Below are positions 35,252 through 43,649 of a stretch of 64,000 nucleotides of DNA, piece after piece. Every line of letters starts with the position of its first letter. Position 1 is the stretch's first letter. The DNA is from Ottowia thiooxydans DSM 14619. Lineage in GTDB: Bacteria > Pseudomonadota > Gammaproteobacteria > Burkholderiales > Burkholderiaceae_C. The stretch spans positions 249,238-313,237 of the forward strand of contig NZ_AUGX01000001.1 of NCBI RefSeq assembly GCF_000422885.1, read 5' to 3'. A model generated the notes under the pieces. That model was not told the DNA's origin. It made no database searches and saw only the letters and a program-made list of their open reading frames with translations. Position numbers and translations under genes: made by a program.

Positions 35252-35283
35252 GCGGGGGTGAATTTAGTGTGAACACGCCCTAG
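35228..35283 (+). repeat. 56-bp inverted repeat, left copy
   Basis: These 56 bases are identical, in opposite orientation, to 49195-49250. The copy covers the right arm of the foldback element and continues through TTTAGTGTGAACACGCCCTAG. Perfect identity over 56 non-coding bases at 14 kb distance implies a recent duplication or a mobile or dispersed repeat. Confidence 0.9.
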
Positions 35284-35328
35284 TTCGTACACACAGAAAT
35301 TGGCAATCACCAAGGCGGCTGTGCCGGG

Positions 35329-35592
35329 TCAGCGAGCTTGAACCACAATTCCGCCGAAGCGAGCCTCCTCCGCCCAACAAGCGATGCCGTCTACGTAGAC
35401 TTCGTGGCTGTCGTAAGGTGCACCAGTGTCGGCATAGCTTGCTGCGTACCGACCCTCAGGACCAGTTTGGAAAAGCCGCAACGGACGGGCTTCGATGTCG
35501 CAAACTTTTTTAGCGCAGGTGCGGCACAGATAATTTCGATACCGTGGGTTCTCGGTAACGACTAAATGGCAAATCGGGCATTCTTGGCTCAT
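35329..35592 (-). CDS. Small zinc-ribbon protein, unknown function
   Basis: This 87-residue protein starts MSQECPICHLVVTENP and has paired cysteines C5/C8 and C23/C26 (CRTC) plus C31, consistent with a treble-clef or zinc-ribbon fold. The C-terminal half has an acidic-aromatic pattern (YDSHEVYVDGIACWAEEARF) and no recognisable enzyme motif. The open frame extends upstream to 35706, but the ATG at 35592 fits the start of the zinc-binding part. It follows the ankyrin gene in the same direction by 38 bases, suggesting co-transcription. Function not recognised. Confidence 0.65.
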   Translation of the reverse strand: MSQECPICHLVVTENPRYRNYLCRTCAKKVCDIEARPLRLFQTGPEGRYAASYADTGAPYDSHEVYVDGIACWAEEARFGGIVVQAR

Positions 35593-35630
35593 ACGCAGTC
35601 TCTGAACTGGCTCTTTGGCCCTTTGGCCCT

Positions 35631-36758
35631 TTAACGGTGATAGCTCGGCGTGCTTAGCTTTTCTGGTTTGGGATTCAGCCCCACCCATTCCACGGCCAAT
35701 GCACACAGCCGCTCAGTGTCGCCTCGCTGGCCCTTTACCTCTGAAACGATTTCCCTGGCTTCCGCTAACGCAGACTCGGGAAGGGCAACACCAGAGGCAA
35801 CGTGCGCTAGAAAGGCATCAGCCATTTTTTTGAATGAGGCGTCCCAATTGACACCACCATTGCCCTCAAGTTCGCTGCGGATTCGGCCAGAAATTCTGAC
35901 CACTTCACCTTGGACGGTGTCCGCAGCCCCCTTGGAGGGAACAAGCAATTCCCAGAGTTCCTGATGTTGATCCTGCCATCGCGTCGCATTGGCAATGATC
36001 GGGGATTTGCCATCGTGCGTCGTCCGGCGGGGGACAGGAGGAACATCGAACAGCGCGTACAGCTTTTCTAGCGCTACGCTGGTCGCGTCTACGGAGTCTG
36101 GGTTGAAGCCGGCACGGTGAAACTCGAATTCGGTTCCTATTCGCTGCACATGCGCCTTCATTTCCGGTGTCACGGGCGTTGGGTGTTCCAAGCGCCGCTT
36201 AAAAATACGATCGACAAACGTTCGCGCACTCTTGGGTGCTTGGGCCTGTGCGGCTTCAAGCAACAACTCCGCCATGGCCGCCATCCCCTCTATCCCGGCG
36301 TTGCTGCAGCGTTGGAGTGCGTAGACCAGCGGTGTCAGACCCTGGCCGTCGAGTGCTGCGACACGCGCTCCATGATTCAGTAACAAGCGTGCAGTGTGAA
36401 TATTGCCAATTCCCGCTGCCATATGGAGCGGCGTGCCTCGCACGTTCTCACCGCTGTGAACATCTGCCCCCAGTTCCAGCAAGACTTCAATGCGGCCTTG
36501 CCAGTGGCCGGCCCGTGCATGCAGAGGTGTTTGACCGTAACTGTCGGGTGTTGAAAGATCAGCGCCCTGTGTCACCAGCCAGCGCACCAACTCATCCGGA
36601 CATTCGTTGAAGGCCAGGGCGGATTGCTTGAATATTCCTCCACGCGCATTCACATCGCAGGAATCAAAAACGGCCTTGAGCGCGTCAAGATCACCCGCTT
36701 CCAACTGCGTCGTGAAATCTTTAGGAAGCAACTTCTTTTTGGCTTTGGCCAAGATCAA
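35631..36758 (-). CDS. Ankyrin-repeat protein
   Basis: This protein of about 375 residues has several ankyrin repeats in its first half: TPLHARAGHWQGRIEVLLELGADVH-type units split by loops, with GTPLHMAAGIGNIHTARLLL and LTPLVYALQRC. The C-terminal half has no recognised domain. No signal peptide is seen, so it is probably cytoplasmic. The start is TTG: 36752 has GGAG seven bases before it, while 36758 is too close to that site. Ankyrin repeats mediate protein binding; a partner may be the small zinc-ribbon protein encoded next. Confidence 0.85.
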   Translation of the reverse strand: MILAKAKKKLLPKDFTTQLEAGDLDALKAVFDSCDVNARGGIFKQSALAFNECPDELVRWLVTQGADLSTPDSYGQTPLHARAGHWQGRIEVLLELGADVHSGENVRGTPLHMAAGIGNIHTARLLLNHGARVAALDGQGLTPLVYALQRCSNAGIEGMAAMAELLLEAAQAQAPKSARTFVDRIFKRRLEHPTPVTPEMKAHVQRIGTEFEFHRAGFNPDSVDATSVALEKLYALFDVPPVPRRTTHDGKSPIIANATRWQDQHQELWELLVPSKGAADTVQGEVVRISGRIRSELEGNGGVNWDASFKKMADAFLAHVASGVALPESALAEAREIVSEVKGQRGDTERLCALAVEWVGLNPKPEKLSTPSYHR

Positions 36759-36849
36759 TCTCCAAACTTTGATCTTTCACTATAGCCGCGCCGCCGTGGT
36801 TTCGAGCATGCCATTTTTGACAGTTTCGCGGTGTTTTACTCGATGTAGT

Positions 36850-38268
36850 TCAAGCCTTGGCGCGAGAGCTCCGGGTACCCATAGCCACTACTGCAAGAAG
36901 GATGGCAAGACCAGACAACCCGGCTGCCGAGAAAAAAGTGAAGGAAAAGGCTTTGCCAATGGCCTCGGCGGAGTTGCCGGTCAACCCGCCAGAGTCCAGC
37001 ATGGATGCGAACAGTAGTGGAAACAGGGAGGCTCCCGCCATGAACCCCAGATTGCGAGACAAACCCAGGAGCCCTGACACCATACCTTTGTGTTCATCTG
37101 CTGCCTTGAGCATGACTGCCGTGTTGTTGGCGGCCAGAAAGAGCTGGAATCCAGGCGTGATCAGGATCAACGCTATGACATAGCCAGGAATGCTGAAGAG
37201 GCTGGGCAATATGGCGAAGCAGCAAAGCCCCGCAGTGGCGAGCGTTAATCCTGCCAGCAAGGTTCTGTCTGCGCCAAATCTGTCCGTCATGCGTCCTGCC
37301 GGAACGCCTGAGAGAGCCGCGGCGATCGGGCCCACGGCCATGACCAAGCCTGTTCCTGCATCACTCAGCCCCAGGCCAAATGAGAGGAAAAAGGGGCCCA
37401 CCACCAGGGTGGCCATCATGATGGCGCCTACCAGCAGGTTGGTGATCAATGCCGTCGAGATCGCTCTTTCACCTAGTAGCGCCACGGGAACAAGAGGCTT
37501 CGCCGCCATCAGCTCCGTGTGAACGAATGCGGCGAGCGCGATGGCGGAAAGGGCCAGCAACATCAATATTGGGATGTCCATGCCCACCTTTCCGCCAGTG
37601 GCAGAGAGCGCGAAGCAGAGCAGTGCTACTGCAAGCCAGAAGTTCCCGGCCCAATCCATGCCGCCGTTGATTGCACTGCCTGCTGAACCACTTGCTCCTG
37701 GTTTCGGGATAGCCTTCAAGGCCAGTACCAGCATCCCCGCGCCCAAGATCGTCAGAGCAGCAAACGCGGACTGCCAACCCAGCGATCCTATGAGCACTCC
37801 GCCGAAGGAGGGCCCCATGGCGGTCCCGATGGCAGATGTGGTTCCCAGCAACCCCATCGCTGAGCCTACGCGTTCCTTGGCCACCAGCCCTTTAGCTATG
37901 GACATGGGTAACGACATGAGGATAGCGGCGCCCAGGCCTTGCGCCACGCGCCCGGCAATCAACCAGTTCAGACTCGGGGCCCACATGCAGGCGGCCGAAG
38001 CCAGGGTAAGGAGTAGGAGGCCTGCGACCAACACTCGCCGATTCCCGTATAGATCTCCCATACGCCCCGCCGACACAATAGTCACCGTCACAGCGAGCAG
38101 ATACGCCAGCACCACCCATTGGACTTGCTGCACTTCTGCCGAGAAAGCTCGGGTGAGGGTTGGCAGGGCTACCGTGACGATGCTGATTCCTAATGAAGCG
38201 AGCAGGATGCACCCCGCTAACGCGATCATCAATAGCCTGCTGTCTGGGTTTAAACCTTCACTTTTCAT
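36850..38268 (-). CDS. MFS multidrug efflux transporter (DHA2, 14-helix type)
   Basis: This transporter of about 472 residues belongs to the EmrB/QacA-like drug:H+ antiporter family. The first helix ALAGCILLASLGISIVTVAL is followed by VQWVVLAYLLAVTVTIVSAG, then the MFS loop GRMGDLYGNRR and motif C-like GPSFGGVLIG. ATG at 38268 is favoured (GGAAG upstream) over a GTG at 38274. It is divergent from a MerR regulator and lies just downstream of a MerR-type promoter, so expression is probably drug-inducible. Confidence 0.92.
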   Translation of the reverse strand: MKSEGLNPDSRLLMIALAGCILLASLGISIVTVALPTLTRAFSAEVQQVQWVVLAYLLAVTVTIVSAGRMGDLYGNRRVLVAGLLLLTLASAACMWAPSLNWLIAGRVAQGLGAAILMSLPMSIAKGLVAKERVGSAMGLLGTTSAIGTAMGPSFGGVLIGSLGWQSAFAALTILGAGMLVLALKAIPKPGASGSAGSAINGGMDWAGNFWLAVALLCFALSATGGKVGMDIPILMLLALSAIALAAFVHTELMAAKPLVPVALLGERAISTALITNLLVGAIMMATLVVGPFFLSFGLGLSDAGTGLVMAVGPIAAALSGVPAGRMTDRFGADRTLLAGLTLATAGLCCFAILPSLFSIPGYVIALILITPGFQLFLAANNTAVMLKAADEHKGMVSGLLGLSRNLGFMAGASLFPLLFASMLDSGGLTGNSAEAIGKAFSFTFFSAAGLSGLAILLAVVAMGTRSSRAKA

Positions 38269-38305
38269 GGGCACTTCCTTGCTTGATTCCGAACGAAGGC
38301 CTACT

Positions 38306-38333
38306 ATGCAACTTCAAGTCAACTTGAAGTCAA
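38306..38333 (-). promoter_or_regulatory. MerR-type operator-promoter for the MFS gene
   Basis: A perfect palindrome of two 9-bp arms with a 2-base centre (ACTTCAAGT-CA-ACTTGAAGT, 38311-38330) lies between a leftward -35 box TTGACT and -10 box CATAGT. The spacer is 19 bases, longer than the usual 17. Overlong spacers with a central dyad are the hallmark of promoters that MerR-family activators untwist. The promoter reads into the efflux gene starting at 38268, and the dyad lies immediately before the ATG of the regulator gene at 38336. Confidence 0.8.
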
Positions 38334-38335
38334 GC

Positions 38336-38770
38336 ATGAATCTCGTAGATATAGGAGCCTTGTCCAAGGCAGCGGGCGTTCCCACATCCACGCTTCGCTA
38401 TTACGAGGAAGTGGGGTTGATCCAGCCCGTCAGCAGGAACGGGCTGCGACGGCAATACCAGGAAGACACACTGGTACAGCTCGCATTGATCTCGCTCGGA
38501 AAGGCTGCCGGCTTTTCCTTGGGGGAGATCAGAGGAATGTTTGATAAGGACCGGAAGCCTGAACTGCCGAGGCCGACCTTGCATCAGCGTGCGGATGAGC
38601 TGGACGATCAAATTCTCCGTTTGACCACATTGAGCAAGTTGCTGAGGCATGTCGCAGAATGCCCCGCGCCATCTCATATGGCCTGCTCGCGCTTTCGGAC
38701 GCTACTGCGCGTGACTTTTCCTACCGTTCCGTTTGAAGCAGTACCGCGGAGAAAGGGGCACTCTGGGTAG
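38336..38770 (+). CDS. MerR-family transcriptional regulator
   Basis: This 144-residue MerR protein has an N-terminal winged helix MNLVDIGALSKAAGVPTSTL followed by RYYEEVGLIQPVSRNGLRR, a dimerisation coiled coil around 75-115 and a short C-terminal part with cysteines in AECPAPSHMAC. The longer open frame to 37541 is antisense to the efflux gene and not real. An upstream ATG at 38306 would place the operator within the coding sequence, so 38336 is preferred. It regulates the divergent efflux gene through the 9-2-9 palindrome. Confidence 0.9.
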   Translation: MNLVDIGALSKAAGVPTSTLRYYEEVGLIQPVSRNGLRRQYQEDTLVQLALISLGKAAGFSLGEIRGMFDKDRKPELPRPTLHQRADELDDQILRLTTLSKLLRHVAECPAPSHMACSRFRTLLRVTFPTVPFEAVPRRKGHSG

Positions 38771-39455
38771 ATGTGGGTTGAGCAGCCGGGAGCGTCGCGA
38801 GAAATCCCCAAAGTGGTTCGCGCTACGGCATAGAACATCGTCACGTTCTAAGGGCCATCCCTTCAAGGTATTGGTCTTCGCTTTCCCCGGTAAGGGGGAA
38901 GACAAGCTATTCGGAGGCCGAGCGCAGCAATGGCCCGAGTGGGTATCCCACCCCTTGAGGCCGTGCTGAGGAGCGCAGGGCAAGGGGCCGGCCATCCGGG
39001 GGCGGGCAAGAGCACTGAAAGATGCTCTTGCTTCGTGAACTAGCTTGCGGCAGCTGTTTGAACGTAGTGAGCGAAGCGAAAGAAGAGAGTTCTGCCGCAC
39101 CGCCCCTTGCCTGAGCACCGCAGGGTGCCCGGAGCGCAGCGCAGGGACACGGACTTGGGGTCGCATTTCTTTGGTTCCTTACTTTGGGCGAGCAAAGAAA
39201 GGGGCTGCGCTGCCGGGCGCAATTCCCGGCCTCCGACCTAAAGAGAAGAGCAGAAGGTAATTTACAACGGCAGCGCTAAATCAACCGCCGCTTGCCCTCA
39301 CGCCGCAGCCGGCCGCCCCCGCCCTCTCCCAGAGGGAGAGGGGGTAAAAACCCCCGCCTTCTCCAGACGTCACGGACGCCACAGACGCGTAAGTCTGAAC
39401 GGCATGCGACCCGGCAGCACTGACACCTAGTTGCATCCGTAATCGCCGCGCTCGA
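38771..39455. repeat. Non-coding tract of nested inverted repeats
   Basis: This 685-base gene-free tract contains several strong hairpins. Perfect 8-bp arms CAAGAGCA/TGCTCTTG lie at 39007-39030, GCGGCAG/CTGCCGC at 39047-39098, and TTTCTTTG/CAAAGAAA at 39166-39200. A 9-bp stem with a three-base loop is at 39322-39342. The style, with AGTGAGCGAAGCGAA-like and GTGCCCGGAGCGCAGCGCA-like strings, recalls intergenic repeats I associate with Comamonadaceae. No credible protein is encoded. Confidence 0.65.
39322..39342 (-). terminator. Terminator-like hairpin downstream of the PCuAC gene
   Basis: The perfect stem CCCTCTCCC/GGGAGAGGG has the loop AGA. It lies about 115 bases beyond the stop of the leftward PCuAC gene. 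The flanks are C- and G-rich with an A5 run on one side, so it may be a dispersed repeat that also stops transcription. Confidence 0.45.
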
Positions 39456-39926
39456 TTAGTGCTTGCCACCTGCACCATGCTTCGGCTGTGCACTAGCGTT
39501 GAGGGCACGTACAGGCGCTGCAACCTGCACGGTCTCACGTTTGCCGTCACGTCCTTCCAAAACCAGGGTCAGCGGGACTGAGTCGCCTTCTTTTACTTGT
39601 TGCTTCAAATCCATCAACATCACATGATGGCCACCAGGCTTGAGTTCCACTGCCTTGCCTGCAGGCAAATCAAGAGCAGAAATTTGGCGCATCTTCATGA
39701 TGTTGTCTTGCATGGCCATCTCATGCACCTCAACCACAGGGGTCAGTGGCGAGCTTACTGAAACCAGCTTGGTGTCTTGTGCGGCCTGGATTTGCATGAA
39801 GGCGCCGGTCGCTTTTTGTTGCGGTACCGTGGCTCTGACCCAGGCGTTTGTCACCGTAACTTGTGCGTGGGCGACGGAGGCGAAGAGAGAGACAACGATT
39901 GCGATAGATGCAAATGAGAGTTTCAT
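39456..39926 (-). CDS. Periplasmic copper chaperone PCu(A)C family
   Basis: This 156-residue exported protein has a signal peptide ending at SVAHA-QVTVTNAWVR. It carries the full Cu(I) motif H68-x10-M79-x21-H101-x-M103, seen in VHEMAMQDN and GGHHVMLMDL. Such proteins deliver copper to cytochrome oxidase or scavenge it in the periplasm. A frame extends upstream to 39983, but MKLSFASIAIVVS is the clear signal-peptide start. It lies downstream of a DUF2946 gene read in the same direction, a common pairing in copper-related clusters. Confidence 0.93.
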   Translation of the reverse strand: MKLSFASIAIVVSLFASVAHAQVTVTNAWVRATVPQQKATGAFMQIQAAQDTKLVSVSSPLTPVVEVHEMAMQDNIMKMRQISALDLPAGKAVELKPGGHHVMLMDLKQQVKEGDSVPLTLVLEGRDGKRETVQVAAPVRALNASAQPKHGAGGKH

Positions 39927-40205
39927 CTTGAGGTCCTTTGGGGTGATAAATCGTGTGATGTGGATGGTTCCAGCTACTCGCAAATCAGGCGAGCAGCCTG
40001 GTCTGTAAGACAGTAGTGGGACGTGCCGAATACAGGGAGGGCGAGAGCAGGCATGTAAAGCACCAAACCCACCGCCTTCGAAGCGCGGGAAACAGCTCTG
40101 ACCTGGGCCATGAGCCGTTCATGTTCCAGTGAGACTCTTCGCGGGCAACTGACACTTGCCGACGGCTACCGTGGCGAGCCCATGAGGGCTAGGCCGATGA
40201 AGAGC

Positions 40206-40565
40206 TTAGATTAAGACGGGAGGACCGCGAGGGGGTAGCGGTGCCCCAACCGCTGCGGCAACAGGCGCCTCGAGCTCTGGCTTTAATGCGTGCGAGGGCG
40301 CTGAGGGCAGAGCCTGGAGGGTGCGCTGCTGAGCAAGCGGCAGAGTGGGCGCCAGGCACAGAGAGCAATCGAGCGTGTGCTGACCGTTGCTGGTGACTTG
40401 CCCGTCATCGTTTTGGAAAACGATTTTCATCACGCCGCCCGCGGAACAGACAATTTCTGTCGCTTTGGGCTGAACGATGGGGGATGCCGTTGCGACGCCA
40501 ATCATCAACAGAAACCACGCCAATACCAGGCGAGTCAGGATGGATGATGTGCGCAGCAAATGCAT
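40206..40565 (-). CDS. DUF2946 family exported protein, copper-associated
   Basis: This 119-residue protein has an N-terminal hydrophobic segment RLVLAWFLLMIGVATASPIV, a cysteine in EIVCSAGG and a second motif LDCSLCLAP, the conserved cysteine pattern of DUF2946. Family members are small membrane or periplasmic proteins found beside copper chaperones and TonB receptors; their function is unproven. The open frame runs upstream to 40763 through sequence with no family similarity, so the ATG at 40565 is preferred. A 279-base gap separates it from the PCuAC gene. Confidence 0.8.
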   Translation of the reverse strand: MHLLRTSSILTRLVLAWFLLMIGVATASPIVQPKATEIVCSAGGVMKIVFQNDDGQVTSNGQHTLDCSLCLAPTLPLAQQRTLQALPSAPSHALKPELEAPVAAAVGAPLPPRGPPVLI

Positions 40566-40761
40566 TGATAGATTATCGATGAAAAGAAATTGCCCACCCC
40601 GCGGATTCAAATAGTGTGAACGAATCCCTCGGGCACGCCTGAATGGCGAAGTACTCGGTCGTGCTTTGCTTTCAATATGCTGAGATGGTGTTACCCTCAT
40701 TTTTTTGGTGGGTATGGCTTTGTACCGTCCGCCGAATTGAAAAACCGTACGCATTCCTGCC

Positions 40762-42927
40762 ATGACATTTCATCCCATTGCCCGATCTGTGCCATCGGTC
40801 AGAGCTATCGGAGCCATTGCCACTCGGGCGCTTTGGTGTTTGTCTGTTTTGTCCGTGCCAGCGTTCGCGGCAGGGGTGAACAGTAGCGTATCTACACGCG
40901 AAGACACGTCGGTGCCCATAGTGTTGGCCAACATCGATAACAGCTCCTGCACCAGCATCACCACTGTGGCCGTTCCGGGCACGGGCCAGGGTAACGTTAT
41001 CAACAACGGGACAAGCCTTTACGTCACTGGGCCGCCTACCAGCTGCGCAGACATCGCAGCAGGTCGTCTGTCATGGGCGCCGGGCCTCAACCAGACTTCG
41101 CCCACAGCATTCAGGTTTACGGTAGATGCCGACCCAACCGCGTACACGTTGACCTTGGGCATTAACCAGGCGGTGAACGACACTCCGTTCCTGGGCACCA
41201 ACCGTGTCAACGGCAGCGGTTTTCCAGGAAACAACGGGCCTCTCACCCTCCCAGGCTGGACTTTTTCCAACCTGGGAACGAACATTGGTCACAGCTATGG
41301 CGGCGTGGGCTTTAATACCGGCGACTCGCCGCCCGGTGGCATCCTGCAACAGGTCATGGTGACCGAGCCTGGCACCACCTACACGGTCAACTTCAAGATC
41401 AATTTCGGCGGTTATTTCACGACAGATCAACGCATTACTGTCGGACTGGCTGATGGCAGCCCCGATGCGGGCACACCGTTTGGTCCTTTGCCGGGCACAG
41501 CTCTTCACACGCAAACCTATGGCCAGTTGGCGGGCACGCAGTCCTTTACCTTTGTGGCACTAAGCGCACAAACCACCCTGCGCATTGCCGACACCACCAT
41601 CAACGGCACCACCAACAGCACCGACATTGCGATGGAGTACATCAACGTGCAGGGCCCGTTTGCGGCGCAGCAGTTGCTAGAAGATGGCAGCCTGACCTTC
41701 TCGGGCGCCAACCTCAACAACCTCGGCGTGAGCGACCCCGATGGCGAAACGACGAACTACACGCTGACGGCCAACGTGGCCCACGGCACGTTGACGCCTA
41801 CTCTCCCGTTATCAATCCTGTCCAACAGCCCGCCACCCACGCTGGTTGCCACGCCCGCCTCGGGCCCTGCTGCCAGCTACACCTTCGTCGGCACGCTTGC
41901 TGAAATCAACCGCGCGCTTGAAGGCATGGTCTACACCCCGGTTGCCAATTACAACGGCCCCGATGCACTGAGCCTTGAACTGAATGACCACGGCAGCAAC
42001 GGCAGCTCCGGCGTTTGCCCCTCGTACCCGGCCACGCCCAGCCCGCAGTTTTGTGATTTATCAGCCCAGCAGCAGTTGCCGCTCACCATCATCCCCGTGA
42101 ACGATGCGCCTGGTGGCACCGACAAGCTCGGAATCCCCGTCGCCCAACACAGCTTGTACACCTTCAGTGCCGCAGACTTTGCTTTGACCGACCCCGAGGA
42201 CGCGGCCAATACCTCGGGTGCCAACGCCCTGTTGGCCGTGCAGATCACCACCTTGCCCAACACCGGCACGCTTCTGTTGGCAGGGGCGCCGGTTGCAACG
42301 GGGCAAAGCGTTCTGGCAGCCAGCATCGCCCAGCTGACCTGGACACCCGCACCCGGCAGCGTGGGAAATGGTGTTGCCAGCTTCACCTTCCAGGTGCAAG
42401 ACGATGGTGGCACTGCCAACGGCGGCATTGACCTGGACGCCAGCCCCAACACCATCAGCTTCAACGTCAGCGCTAACTTGCCCCCTGTGGCCGTCAACGA
42501 CAGCTACTCCACCGTGCAAGACTCCCCAGCGATCACGCTCGGCCCGCTGGGCAACGACAGCGACCCCGATGGCGAGCCGCTGCACCTTGTCAGCCTGAAT
42601 GGCACCGTCATTACGTCTGGCACCGAGCAAACCATCGCCGTCACCAATGGCGTTGTCACCGTCAGCGCCACTGGGGCCATCAGTTTTGCCCCGGCCACCG
42701 GTTTTGTAGGCCAGGCCAGTTTCCCCTATGTCGTCGCAGACCCCGGCAACGCATCCGCCACGGCCACCGTGACCATCATGGTCACAGCCAAACCGGTGGT
42801 GAATCCACCCGTTCAGCCCTCTGCTGTTATCCCCGTACCTGTGGGCGGCGCTGGCTTTGCCATGCTGATGGCGGCATTGCTGGCAGGTTTGGCTGGGTGG
42901 AGGCTGAGAAACAGGCGCTCTTCATAA
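40762..42927 (+). CDS. Large secreted Ig-like/cadherin-like repeat protein with C-terminal membrane tail
   Basis: This 721-residue protein has a long signal peptide (cleavage near SVPAFA-AGVNSS), Thr/Asn/Gly/Pro-rich beta-sandwich repeats, and the repeat opening AVNDSYSTVQDSPAITLGPL with the calcium-binding style NDSDPDGEP. The last 30 residues are a hydrophobic helix followed by RLRNRR, after a proline-rich linker IPVPVGG. That layout is like IPTL/PEP-CTERM sorting tails. It is probably an exported surface or outer-membrane-linked adhesin-like protein. The promoter region is the 196-base gap shared with the DUF2946 gene. Confidence 0.82.
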   Translation: MTFHPIARSVPSVRAIGAIATRALWCLSVLSVPAFAAGVNSSVSTREDTSVPIVLANIDNSSCTSITTVAVPGTGQGNVINNGTSLYVTGPPTSCADIAAGRLSWAPGLNQTSPTAFRFTVDADPTAYTLTLGINQAVNDTPFLGTNRVNGSGFPGNNGPLTLPGWTFSNLGTNIGHSYGGVGFNTGDSPPGGILQQVMVTEPGTTYTVNFKINFGGYFTTDQRITVGLADGSPDAGTPFGPLPGTALHTQTYGQLAGTQSFTFVALSAQTTLRIADTTINGTTNSTDIAMEYINVQGPFAAQQLLEDGSLTFSGANLNNLGVSDPDGETTNYTLTANVAHGTLTPTLPLSILSNSPPPTLVATPASGPAASYTFVGTLAEINRALEGMVYTPVANYNGPDALSLELNDHGSNGSSGVCPSYPATPSPQFCDLSAQQQLPLTIIPVNDAPGGTDKLGIPVAQHSLYTFSAADFALTDPEDAANTSGANALLAVQITTLPNTGTLLLAGAPVATGQSVLAASIAQLTWTPAPGSVGNGVASFTFQVQDDGGTANGGIDLDASPNTISFNVSANLPPVAVNDSYSTVQDSPAITLGPLGNDSDPDGEPLHLVSLNGTVITSGTEQTIAVTNGVVTVSATGAISFAPATGFVGQASFPYVVADPGNASATATVTIMVTAKPVVNPPVQPSAVIPVPVGGAGFAMLMAALLAGLAGWRLRNRRSS

Positions 42928-42948
42928 AGAGGAGGCCATTGCCCAACA

Positions 42949-42973
42949 CAACGGCGCCTTCAGGGCGCCGTTG
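42949..42973 (+). terminator. Terminator hairpin after the surface protein gene
   Basis: The perfect 10-bp stem CAACGGCGCC/GGCGCCGTTG has a five-base loop and starts 22 bases after the stop codon. It is followed by a weak T-containing tail, so it is a good hairpin but the tail is short. Confidence 0.75.
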
Positions 42974-43140
42974 TCATTTGATTCGAGGTTCCGGATACAG
43001 GCTTCACGCTGCTTTACACGCGCGTCATATGGCAGGTGGTTAGCCACGCCTATGCTCATCAGCAATGGGTACTCGAATTCCGCGAAAACAATTGACGGAA
43101 ATAGGAGTGACCATTTTCTAACCCTGAAAGGATCATCATC

Positions 43141-43584
43141 ATGAACGCACGAAGCATCATCGCTTTGACCGCTGTAGCCTTCGGCATGAGCGCTGGCGTG
43201 GCCAATGCACAGCCGCAATCACATGAGCGCCGAGACAGGGATCATCGGCAGGAGCAGGCTCGCCAGCCCTCCCGTGACGCGCAACACCCCGGTCGCCATG
43301 CAGGTCCGCAGCGCGCACCGGACTATAGACAGCCCGTGGTGGTTCATGGCCGCCCGCCCATTCACCAAGCTGATCGAGGCCGGGGCGCCGGGCCGGATCG
43401 GCGTTTCTACAGAGGCGAACGCCTTCCTGCTTACTATCGAACCAATCACTACGTCGTGCAGAACTGGCGGGGTCACCATCTGAGCGCGCCTCCCCGTGGC
43501 CATCGCTGGGTACAGGTTGGCAGTGATTACGTGCTGATCGCAGTGGCTACCGGAGTCATCACTCAGCTTGTTTTTGGCAATTGA
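43141..43584 (+). CDS. RcnB-like periplasmic protein
   Basis: This 147-residue exported protein has a signal peptide ending GVANA-QPQ, then a His/Arg-rich mature region and the RcnB block LPAYYRTNHYVVQNWRGHHL with PPRGHRWVQVGSDYVLIAVA, ending in a short hydrophobic tail. RcnB proteins affect nickel/cobalt homeostasis in the periplasm, but most relatives are uncharacterised. It stands alone, 213 bases after the surface protein, and ends at a strong bidirectional terminator facing the msr operon. Confidence 0.86.
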   Translation: MNARSIIALTAVAFGMSAGVANAQPQSHERRDRDHRQEQARQPSRDAQHPGRHAGPQRAPDYRQPVVVHGRPPIHQADRGRGAGPDRRFYRGERLPAYYRTNHYVVQNWRGHHLSAPPRGHRWVQVGSDYVLIAVATGVITQLVFGN

Positions 43585-43592
43585 TGCTCAAA

Positions 43593-43635
43593 GACACATG
43601 GGCGGGAGCAGAAGACTCTTCTGCCGCCCGGTGTC
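43593..43635. terminator. Bidirectional terminator between converging genes
   Basis: This long nested hairpin has outer arms GACAC/GTGTC, middle GGGCGG/CCGCCC and inner GCAGAAG/CTTCTGC. It lies between the rightward RcnB gene (stop 43584) and the leftward msrA gene (stop 43650), the right place to end both transcripts. Confidence 0.75.
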
Positions 43636-43649
43636 CTGGCGTGACCGGA

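Noticed and set aside
35048-35272. A 74-codon open frame within the foldback element.
   Set aside because: Its sequence is created by the repeat arms and has no protein-like pattern or start signal.
37541-38305. Long open frame upstream of the MerR gene, antisense to the efflux gene.
   Set aside because: High-GC antisense frame; the MerR protein similarity begins only at 38336.
39974-40111. A 45-codon leftward open frame (MAQVRAVSRASK...) with a hydrophobic stretch between DUF2946 and PCuAC genes.
   Set aside because: It could be a small exported protein, but there is no ribosome binding site in view and no family similarity I recognise.
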